Shown here piece by piece: positions 1 through 5,441 of a DNA stretch of 13,338 nucleotides. The DNA lies in contig JAUYAJ010000218.1 of NCBI GenBank assembly GCA_030693565.1, forward strand, positions 1-13,338, given 5' to 3'. Position 1 is the first letter of the stretch, and the number at the start of each line of letters is the position of its first letter. The stretch is from Rubrivivax sp. GTDB taxonomy: Bacteria > Pseudomonadota > Gammaproteobacteria > Burkholderiales > Burkholderiaceae_C. The notes beneath the pieces are model-generated. The model ran no database searches. It saw only the letters and a program-made list of their open reading frames with translations, and was not told the origin of the DNA. The translations under genes and the position numbers were made by a program.

Positions 1-2
1 GC

Positions 3-269
3 CAGCAAAGCGCCGAGACAGCGCGCGCGGCCTGGCTGGCCGCGCTGGCGTTGTCGGCGTTGTCGGCGCTGCTGGCTGCCGGCCTGGGCTTGCGCCGCAG
101 CCACGAGGCGGTTGCTGGCGCCGACACCGCGTCGACGCCGACCGCGCAGCCTCATCCCGACCGTGCCATCGCCAAGCGGCTGCTGGCACGCCTGGGCCAG
201 GGCCGCGCCGACCCTGCAACTGGCGACGCTGCCGCCACGCCGCCGCCGACGCGCCGCGAACACCACTGA
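3..269 (+). CDS. C-terminal fragment of unrecognised protein with one membrane helix
   Basis: An open frame enters from the left edge (first complete codon at base 3) and stops with TGA at 267-269, so only about 88 C-terminal residues are visible. It begins QQSAETARAAW and runs into an alanine/leucine-rich hydrophobic stretch of about 20 residues, ending LGLRRSHE. That is a plausible transmembrane helix closed by positive charges. The rest is a polar tail rich in Ala, Pro and Arg (ending PTRREHH), probably disordered. I cannot name the family. Small Ala-rich membrane proteins with a C-terminal helix of this kind are common in proteobacteria. A chance open frame is possible in DNA this GC-rich, but the helix and the same-strand position ahead of the chemoreceptor gene make a real gene more likely. 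An ATG-type start inside the window (base 51, TTG) would cut the helix, so the real start is probably upstream of the window. Confidence 0.45.
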   Translation, partial: QQSAETARAAWLAALALSALSALLAAGLGLRRSHEAVAGADTASTPTAQPHPDRAIAKRLLARLGQGRADPATGDAAATPPPTRREHH

Positions 270-319
270 CGGCGTCACGACAAGGTGCGCCATTCGGCCC
301 TATTTCCGGCGTTTGCCGT

Positions 320-331
320 CCGCCATGGCGG
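320..331. repeat. 12-bp perfect palindrome in the gap upstream of the chemoreceptor gene
   Basis: CCGCCATGGCGG reads the same on both strands. It lies in the 131-bp gap (270-400) between the first gene and the receptor start. It could be an operator half or a chance palindrome in GC-rich DNA. I see no convincing sigma-70 or sigma-28 promoter and no terminator in this gap. Confidence 0.25.
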
Positions 332-389
332 CGAACAATCTGGGGTTTGAAGAAGTCATGGCGCCGCAACGCCTGCGAGCGCCGCACAC

Positions 390-394
390 AGGAG
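390..394 (+). promoter_or_regulatory. Shine-Dalgarno AGGAG that sets the TTG start of the chemoreceptor gene
   Basis: AGGAG sits 6 nt before TTG at 401. The longer frame, opening with TTG at 347, has no such site, and the in-frame ATG at 446 lies too far downstream. This makes 401 the best start. Confidence 0.6.
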
Positions 395-400
395 CACACC

Positions 401-2791
401 TTGGCCACATTCGCCGCCCGTATCCTTGCGCCCGGCATTCGTTTGATGCAAAACCTGCGCATGCCGGCCAAGCTGTCGACGATGGCCTTGCTGTTGACGA
501 TTCCACTGGCCTTGCTGCTGCTGGCGCAGACCCTGAGCCTGTCGGAACAGACCCGCGTTGCCCAGTCACAGCGTGATGGTGCGCGCTGGGTGAGCGCCTT
601 GACCGGTGTGGTGACCGAATTGCAGATGCACCGCGGGCTGACGAACCGCGTGCTGGCCGGCGACACCGGCGCGGCGGTCGCCCGTGACGCCGCCCGCGAG
701 CGCTTGCGCACCGCCACCCAGCAGGCCGACACCCTGGCCCGCACCGGCCTGAGCTTCGCCATTCCCAAGGACTGGGCCGGCTGGCGCGACAGCGCACTGG
801 CGATTGCCGGCGGCAGCCACCCGGCAGCTCGCGAAGCCGCGTTCGCCCATCACGTCGAGTTGATCGACCGCGGCCGGCGCCTGATCGTCGCCGCCGCCGA
901 TGCCTCCGCGCTGTCCTACGACGACGACCGCAGCACCGCCACCCTGGTGAGCATCGTCGTCGAGCGCATCGTGCCCTGGGCAGAAGCCATCGGCGTTGTT
1001 CGCGGCCAGGGTGCCGGCATGCTGGCGAGCGGCCAAGCCAGCAGCGTCGAGCGCGCCCAGTTGATCGGCCGCGCCGACGAAGTGCGCCGCTATGCAGACG
1101 ACCTGGCGTTTCGCCTTGAATCGGCGCGCAGCGCCGGCGCCCAGCCCTTGACGAGCTGGGCCGCTGCCCGCGAAGCCGCCGAGAAGTTCGCCGCCCGGGC
1201 GCGCGACGCCTTCACCGCCGAGACCCTGAGCGGTGACGCCGCGGCCTTCTTCGAAGGCGGCAGCGCCGCGCTGCTCGCCGTCGGTGCCTTGCAGGGCGAG
1301 GCCGCAAAGACACTGGGCGCTCAGCTCGACGCGCGTGCCGAGTCGCAGCGTCGCACCTTGCTCGTTGGCGCTGCACTGGTGGCTTTGGGTACGGCTTTGC
1401 TGGCCTGGTTGGGTGCGGCGTTCTACGCCAGTTTCAGCCGCTCGCTGGCGATGCTGCACAAAGGCGTCAACGCCGTCGCCGCGGGCGACTTGTCGCAGCG
1501 GCTGGTGATCCAGGGCAAGGACGAATTCGCCGAGATCGGCGCCCTGGTTGAACGCATGAACGAGCGACTGTCCAACATCGTCGCCGAGATCCGCAGCAGC
1601 GCCGCCCGCGTCGGCATGGCCGGCCATCGGGCGGCGACGAACAGCGCCGCGCTGGCCGAGCGCACCGAAGAGCAGGCCAGCAGCCTGCGCCAGACCCTGG
1701 CCACAGTGCAGGCGCTGAGCGAGGCGGTGACGTCCAACGCCGGCGCTGCCAGCGCGCTCGACCAGCTCACCACGCGCCTGCGCGGCGACGCCGAAACCGG
1801 CGGCGACGCCATGCGCGGCACCGTGCAGGCGATGGGGCTGCTCGAGGGCGGCTCCAAGCGCGTCGGCGAAATCGTCTCGGTCATCGACGGCATCGCTTTC
1901 CAGACCAACATCCTGGCCTTGAACGCAGCCGTCGAGGCGGCGCGCGCCGGCGATGCCGGCCGCGGCTTCGCCGTCGTCGCCGCCGAAGTGCGCCAACTGG
2001 CACAGCGCAGCGCCGCCGCCGCACGTGAGATTCGCGGCCTGATCCAGCAGTCGAGCGAACAAGTCGGCAGCTCGGTGACCCGCATCCAGCATGTCGGCCA
2101 GATCCTGGATTCGCTGGTGACCGGCGTGCGCACGGCCTCGGACTCGCTGCGCTCGATCGCCAGCGCCAGCGCCCAGCAAAGCAGCGACCTCGAACAGGTG
2201 ACGCAGAGCGTGGTCACGATCGACGAGATCACCCATCGCAATGCCGAGATGGTGGCCGAGTCGACGACGGTGTCGCGCGACCTGGTGACGCGCTCGCAGA
2301 CCTTGATTGCCACCGTGGCCTCGATGCGCTTGCGCCAAGGCAGCGCCGACGAAGCCAGCGCCTTGGTCGACCGCGCGCTCGGCCTGGTGCACCGCGGTGG
2401 CCTGCAAGCCGCCAGCGCCGAGTTGCACAGCACGGCGGCCGGCTTCGTCGACCGCGACCTCTACATCTTCGTCATCGACCGCGAGGGCCGCTACATCGTC
2501 CACGGCGCCAAGCCGGCGATGGAGGGCAAGCGTGTGCATGAAGTGCCGGGCATCGACGGCGACCGCTTCCTGCGTGACGCCTGGGCCGCCGCCGACGCCG
2601 GCAGCGGCTGGATCGACTACGACATCGTCACCCCCGACACTGGCGCCGTGACGCCCAAGACCTCGTACATCGCCGCCCTGGACAGCAAGATGTTCCTGGG
2701 CTGCGGCGTCTATCGCCGCACCGACGCGGCAGCGGTCGCCAAGCCCGCCGCTGCGGCGCCGCGCAAGGTGCGCCAGCCGGCCATCGCCTGA
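401..2791 (+). CDS. Methyl-accepting chemotaxis protein with NIT-like sensor and C-terminal cytoplasmic Cache domain
   Basis: This is a transmembrane chemoreceptor of 796 aa from the TTG at 401. Helix 1 is at about residues 25-45. A helical periplasmic region at about 55-312 follows, in which LQMHRGLTNRVLAG recalls the nitrate/nitrite-sensing (NIT) fold. Helix 2 is at about 318-342, HAMP at about 340-392, and the MCP signalling domain at about 412-635. The signalling domain has the nearly invariant hairpin tip IAFQTNILALNAAVEAARAG, which in this family binds CheA and CheW. Residues 652-772 form a further domain with the single-Cache (Cache_2) pattern: FVDRDLYIFVID, GRYIVHG, SGWIDYD, PKTSYIA and FLGCGVYRR. 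By topology it lies in the cytoplasm, whereas Cache domains are usually periplasmic. The usual Glu/Gln methylation sites look eroded and there is no CheR-binding pentapeptide at the tail. The receptor family is certain; the ligands are not known, and the NIT assignment is moderate. Confidence 0.95.
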   Translation: MATFAARILAPGIRLMQNLRMPAKLSTMALLLTIPLALLLLAQTLSLSEQTRVAQSQRDGARWVSALTGVVTELQMHRGLTNRVLAGDTGAAVARDAARERLRTATQQADTLARTGLSFAIPKDWAGWRDSALAIAGGSHPAAREAAFAHHVELIDRGRRLIVAAADASALSYDDDRSTATLVSIVVERIVPWAEAIGVVRGQGAGMLASGQASSVERAQLIGRADEVRRYADDLAFRLESARSAGAQPLTSWAAAREAAEKFAARARDAFTAETLSGDAAAFFEGGSAALLAVGALQGEAAKTLGAQLDARAESQRRTLLVGAALVALGTALLAWLGAAFYASFSRSLAMLHKGVNAVAAGDLSQRLVIQGKDEFAEIGALVERMNERLSNIVAEIRSSAARVGMAGHRAATNSAALAERTEEQASSLRQTLATVQALSEAVTSNAGAASALDQLTTRLRGDAETGGDAMRGTVQAMGLLEGGSKRVGEIVSVIDGIAFQTNILALNAAVEAARAGDAGRGFAVVAAEVRQLAQRSAAAAREIRGLIQQSSEQVGSSVTRIQHVGQILDSLVTGVRTASDSLRSIASASAQQSSDLEQVTQSVVTIDEITHRNAEMVAESTTVSRDLVTRSQTLIATVASMRLRQGSADEASALVDRALGLVHRGGLQAASAELHSTAAGFVDRDLYIFVIDREGRYIVHGAKPAMEGKRVHEVPGIDGDRFLRDAWAAADAGSGWIDYDIVTPDTGAVTPKTSYIAALDSKMFLGCGVYRRTDAAAVAKPAAAAPRKVRQPAIA

Positions 2792-2798
2792 TTCAGCG

Positions 2799-2815
2799 CC
2801 GCGCCGCTGGCGCGG
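2799..2815. terminator. Possible stem-loop between convergent chemoreceptor and fhs genes
   Basis: CCGCGCC-GCT-GGCGCGG forms a perfect 7-bp stem with a 3-nt loop in the 39-bp gap between the two convergent stop codons. No T-run follows on either strand, so it is at best a weak or factor-assisted bidirectional terminator. GC-rich DNA makes such stems common by chance. Confidence 0.35.
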
Positions 2816-2830
2816 ACGCCTCGGTCGGCT

Positions 2831-4540
2831 TCAGAACAAGCCCACGACCTGGCCGTCGGCGTCGAGGTCGATGCTCTCGGCGGCCGGCACCTTGGGCAGG
2901 CCCGGCATGGTCATGATGTCGCCGCAGACCATGACGACGAACTCGGCGCCAGCGGCCAGCCGCACCTCGCGCACCGTCAGCACATGGCCGCTGGGCGCGC
3001 CGAGCAGCTGGGGGTCGCTGGAAAAACTGTACTGGGTCTTGGCCACGCACACCGGGTAGTGGCCGTAGCCGTCGTCCTGCAGGCGCTGGATCTGCGCCCG
3101 CACCGCCGCCGAGGCGCTGATGTCGGCGGCGCCGTAGATCTCGGTGGCCAGCTTGCGCAGCTTTTCCCATAACGGATCGGCGTCTTCGTAGACGAAGCGC
3201 ATCCGGCTCGGCTGCGCGCACAGCTGAATGACTTCGTGCGCCAGCTCGGTGGCGCCGGCGCCGCCCAAGGCCCAATGCCGCGCCACCGCCACCGGCACGC
3301 CGCGGGCCTGGACATGCTCGCGCAGCAGCTTGTGCTCGGCCTCGGTGTCGGCATCGAAGTGGTTCACCGCCACCACGCAAGGCAGGCCCAGGCGCTGGGT
3401 CACGTTGTCGACATGGCGGTCCAGGTTGGCCATGCCGCGCGCCAGCGCGCCCAGGTCTTCACGGCCGAGCGCATCGCGCGCCGCGCCGCCGTGGAACTTC
3501 AGCGCCCGCAGCGTCGCCACCAGCACCGCCGCATCGGGGCGCAGGCCGGACTTGCGGCATTTGATGTCGACGAACTTTTCTGCCCCGAGGTCGGCGCCGA
3601 AGCCGGCTTCGGTGACGACGTAGTCGGCCAGCTTCAGCGCCGTCTGGGTGGCGATGACCGAGTTGCAGCCATGGGCGATGTTGGCAAATGGCCCGCCATG
3701 CAGGATGGCTGGGTTGTTCTCCAGCGTCTGCACCAGGTTGGGCGCCAGCGCATCGCGCAGCAACACCGCCATCGCGCCATGCACGCGCAGGTCGCGGGCG
3801 CGCACCGGGCGGCGGTCGTGGGTGCTGGCGACGATGATGTTGCCCAGGCGCTCTTTGAGGTCGACCAGCGAGGTCGCCAGGCAGAAGATCGCCATCACCT
3901 CGGAGGCGACGACGATGTCGAAGCCATCCTGGCGCGGGTGGCCGTTGCCAGGCCCGCCCAGGCCGACGGTGAGTTCACGCAGCGCGCGGTCGTTCATGTC
4001 CATCACCCGGCGCCAGCTGACGCGGCGCAGGTCGATGCCCAGCGCATTGCCATGGTGGACATGGTTGTCGATCGCCGCCGCCAGCAAGTTGTTGGCCAGG
4101 CCGATGGCACTGAAGTCGCCGGTGAAGTGAAGGTTGATGTCCTCCATCGGCACCACCTGGGCATGGCCACCGCCGGCCGCCCCGCCCTTCATGCCGAACA
4201 CCGGCCCCAGCGAGGGCTCGCGCAAGGCGATCATCGCCCGCTTGCCCAGGTGGTTGAGCGCATCGCCCAGGCCCACGGTGGTCGTCGTCTTGCCTTCGCC
4301 GGCCGGCGTCGGGCTGATCGCGGTGACCAGGATGAGCTTGCCGTCGGCGCGGTCCTTGAGCGACTCGATGTAGTCCAGCGACAGCTTGGCCTTGTAGTGC
4401 CCATAGGGCACCAGGTGTTCGTCATCGATGCCAAGGCGTTCGCGCGCGATCTGGCTGATGCGCTGCATGCGGGCCTGGCGTGCAATGTCGATATCGCTCT
4501 GCGGCACGGGGGCTCCGGGTCGGATGGGCAAGGCGCGCAT
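2831..4540 (-). CDS. fhs: Formate-tetrahydrofolate ligase (10-formyl-THF synthetase)
   Basis: This enzyme joins formate to tetrahydrofolate with ATP, giving 10-formyl-THF for purine synthesis, formyl-Met-tRNA and one-carbon metabolism in the cytoplasm. It has 569 aa from ATG at 4538-4540, near the usual length of about 555-560. The P-loop TPAGEGKTTTTVGL is at residues 78-91. The first family signature is at 116-126 (GMKGGAAGGGH, with His where Tyr is usual), followed by VVPMEDINLHFTGD. The second signature, VATLRALKFHGG, is at 341-352. The C-terminus keeps GDIMTMPGLPK. A GTG eight codons upstream is an alternative start; neither start has a clear ribosome binding site. The gene stands alone, convergent with the receptor gene and divergent from the Mrr-like gene, with no folD or other folate gene beside it. 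Fhs is patchily distributed in proteobacteria, so acquisition or differential loss is possible. Confidence 0.97.
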   Translation of the reverse strand: MRALPIRPGAPVPQSDIDIARQARMQRISQIARERLGIDDEHLVPYGHYKAKLSLDYIESLKDRADGKLILVTAISPTPAGEGKTTTTVGLGDALNHLGKRAMIALREPSLGPVFGMKGGAAGGGHAQVVPMEDINLHFTGDFSAIGLANNLLAAAIDNHVHHGNALGIDLRRVSWRRVMDMNDRALRELTVGLGGPGNGHPRQDGFDIVVASEVMAIFCLATSLVDLKERLGNIIVASTHDRRPVRARDLRVHGAMAVLLRDALAPNLVQTLENNPAILHGGPFANIAHGCNSVIATQTALKLADYVVTEAGFGADLGAEKFVDIKCRKSGLRPDAAVLVATLRALKFHGGAARDALGREDLGALARGMANLDRHVDNVTQRLGLPCVVAVNHFDADTEAEHKLLREHVQARGVPVAVARHWALGGAGATELAHEVIQLCAQPSRMRFVYEDADPLWEKLRKLATEIYGAADISASAAVRAQIQRLQDDGYGHYPVCVAKTQYSFSSDPQLLGAPSGHVLTVREVRLAAGAEFVVMVCGDIMTMPGLPKVPAAESIDLDADGQVVGLF

Positions 4541-4573
4541 TGTGGTGTGTCGGCGACCCGGCACGGGTTCAGG

Positions 4574-4601
4574 TTTTCACCCCCGGCGCGGCGCGTAGAC
4601 T
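4574..4601 (+). promoter_or_regulatory. Putative sigma-70 promoter of the Mrr-like gene
   Basis: TTTTCA at 4574-4579 and TAGACT at 4596-4601 are separated by 16 bp. Each matches 4 of 6 consensus bases. The -10 lies 40 bp before the TTG start. It also sits in an inverted repeat, GGCGCG-TAGACTT-CGCGCC. The 101-bp divergent gap (4541-4641) shows no equally good promoter for fhs. Confidence 0.4.
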
Positions 4602-4628
4602 TCGCGCCCATCGTCCACCGACACCGCC

Positions 4629-4633
4629 AGGAG
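4629..4633 (+). promoter_or_regulatory. Shine-Dalgarno AGGAG that sets the TTG start of the Mrr-like gene
   Basis: AGGAG lies 8 nt before TTG at 4642 but 20 nt before the in-frame ATG at 4654. The TTG is therefore the better start. Confidence 0.6.
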
Positions 4634-4641
4634 ACCCGCGC

Positions 4642-5235
4642 TTGAAACTGCAGATGGCCCCCAATTCGCTGTTCGCGAAATTGCTTCGTTCGCCCTGGTG
4701 GATCAGCCTGGCCATTGCCGCGGTGCTGTCGCTGCTGGCCGCCGCCTTGCTGCCGGCCGAGTACCGGGTGGTGGGCGCCATGTCCTCGTTCCCCTTCGTC
4801 GTCATCAGCGCGCTGGCGGCGCGGCGCCAGTGGCATCTGCCCAACGCCGCCAAGGTGTCGCAGACGCACGACATCGTCAGCAAGATGAACTGGCCGGCCT
4901 TCGCCGACCTGCTCGAGCAAGCCTTTCGGCGCGACGGCTACAGCGTGCGCCGCGACCCAGCCCCGGCGGTCGACTTTGCCCTCGAACGCCAAGGCCGAAC
5001 GATGTACGTCAGCGCCCGGCGCTGGAAGTCGGCGCGCTCCGGGCTCGACACCTTGCGCAGCCTGCAGCAGGCGCGCGACGCCGGCGACGTCAGCGACGCG
5101 CTGTGCATCGGTCTGGGCGAACTGACCGAGACCGCGCGGCCCTATGCGGCCGAGCACAGCATCGCCATCTGGCAGGCCGCCGAACTGGCGCAGGCCCTGC
5201 GCGGCATCAAGCTGCCGGCGCCCGCGGCGCGTTGA
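4642..5235 (+). CDS. Membrane-anchored Mrr-like restriction-endonuclease-fold protein with degenerate active site
   Basis: The protein has 197 aa from TTG at 4642. Two hydrophobic segments lie at about residues 18-38 and 42-60 (SPWWISLAIAAVLSLLAAAL, then SSFPFVVISALAARR). The C-terminal half, from MNWPAFADLLEQAFRRDGYSV at residue 82, follows the pattern of the Mrr_cat / restriction endonuclease type IV-like domain: a leading Trp/Phe helix, VDFAL with Asp111, then YVSARRWK. In active members the last strand reads Q/E-x-K, typically QCKRWK. Here that position is Ser124-Ala125-Arg126, so cleavage activity is doubtful. The later GVxxLRxLxxA and IGLGELTETARPYAAEH stretches fit the fold. I recall similar two-helix Mrr-like proteins in Burkholderiales, with no known function. 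No methylase or other restriction gene is nearby, so a restriction system is not supported. Confidence 0.75.
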   Translation: MKLQMAPNSLFAKLLRSPWWISLAIAAVLSLLAAALLPAEYRVVGAMSSFPFVVISALAARRQWHLPNAAKVSQTHDIVSKMNWPAFADLLEQAFRRDGYSVRRDPAPAVDFALERQGRTMYVSARRWKSARSGLDTLRSLQQARDAGDVSDALCIGLGELTETARPYAAEHSIAIWQAAELAQALRGIKLPAPAAR

Positions 5236-5266
5236 TCGCGGCGGCCCGCGGAGCTATCCAGCCAAG

Positions 5267-5292
5267 AAAAAAGCCCCTGCAAAGCAGGGGCT
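5267..5292 (-). terminator. Rho-independent terminator of the tRNA-Ser gene
   Basis: Read on the minus strand, AGCCCCTGC-TTT-GCAGGGGCT is a 9-bp perfect stem followed directly by TTTTTC. It starts 10 nt after the tRNA CCA end. The T-run is on the minus strand only, so it serves the tRNA. The stem may also slow plus-strand transcription from the Mrr-like gene, which ends at 5235. Confidence 0.9.
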
Positions 5293-5301
5293 CAGATCTG
5301 T

Positions 5302-5392
5302 TGGCGGAGTCGGAGGGATTCGAACCCTCGATGCGCTTTTGGCACATACTCCCTGAGCTGGGGAGCACCTTCGGCCACTCGGTCACGACTCC
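5302..5392 (-). tRNA. tRNA-Ser, anticodon GCU, with a non-canonical anticodon loop
   Basis: A class II (long variable arm) tRNA of 91 nt including an encoded CCA. Acceptor stem GGAGTCG pairs 7/7 with CGACTCC, and the discriminator is G, as in serine tRNAs. The D stem is ACC/GGT, an A10-U25 pair where G-C is usual, and the D loop keeps GG. The T arm is GAGGG-TTCGAAT-CCCTC. The variable arm ATGTGC-CAAAA-GCGCAT forms 6 pairs. The anticodon stem CTCCC/GGGAG is perfect, and its 7-nt loop reads C-A-G-C-U-C-A, giving GCU for codons AGC and AGU. From memory, E. coli tRNA-Ser(GCU) has C-U-G-C-U-A-A here, so this gene has A at 33 and C at 37. Its 5' end lies 49 nt after the lysC stop, and a terminator follows. 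The serine identity is secure; decoding competence is the open question. Confidence 0.95.
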
Positions 5393-5407
5393 GGTGAAAC
5401 AGCGCGC

Positions 5408-5413
5408 ATTCTA
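5408..5413 (-). promoter_or_regulatory. Putative -10 box for tRNA-Ser
   Basis: TAGAAT on the minus strand (5 of 6 consensus bases) sits about 15 nt before the mature tRNA 5' end, giving a short leader. It is embedded in GGCTAGAATGCGCG, nearly the same 14-mer as at the lysC promoter. No good -35 is visible at 16-18 bp. The tRNA could also be read through from lysC, since no terminator is seen in the 49-nt gap. Confidence 0.5.
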
Positions 5414-5441
5414 GCCTCTCTTCGAGCGGCCTTTGGCGCGC

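Noticed and set aside
347..400. N-terminal extension of the chemoreceptor from TTG at 347
   Set aside because: There is no ribosome binding site before 347, whereas TTG at 401 has AGGAG 6 nt upstream. The extra 18 residues are polar and add no recognisable element.
566..2539. Long minus-strand open frame (657 codons) opposite the chemoreceptor
   Set aside because: It lies wholly antisense to a certain gene, its composition is the Ala/Gly/Arg/His mix typical of shadow frames in GC-rich DNA, and it shows no domain.
4480..4641. N-terminal extension of the Mrr-like frame into fhs
   Set aside because: It overlaps the divergent fhs start, would place the promoter and ribosome site inside the gene, and its translation is Arg-rich without similarity.
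4541..4641. Folate-type riboswitch ahead of fhs
   Set aside because: The leader on the minus strand is short and shows no recognisable conserved riboswitch core, only generic GC-rich inverted repeats.
3236..4645. Plus-strand open frame (469 codons) opposite fhs
   Set aside because: Antisense shadow of a clearly conserved enzyme, with low-complexity Arg/His/Gln-rich translation.
4642..5392. Restriction-modification or defence island around the Mrr-like gene
   Set aside because: No methylase, helicase, integrase or other defence gene is present, the neighbours are core genes, and the nuclease motif is degenerate.
5302..5392. tRNA-Ser as an integration site for a mobile element
   Set aside because: tRNA genes often host integrations, but no integrase and no repeated copy of the tRNA 3' end is present on either side within the window.
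4698..5414. Plus-strand open frames crossing the tRNA (ending SEGFEPSMRFW or GGIRTLD)
   Set aside because: These peptides are translations of the reverse complement of a serine tRNA, a well-known source of false protein calls, and the upstream part is a shadow of the Mrr-like gene.
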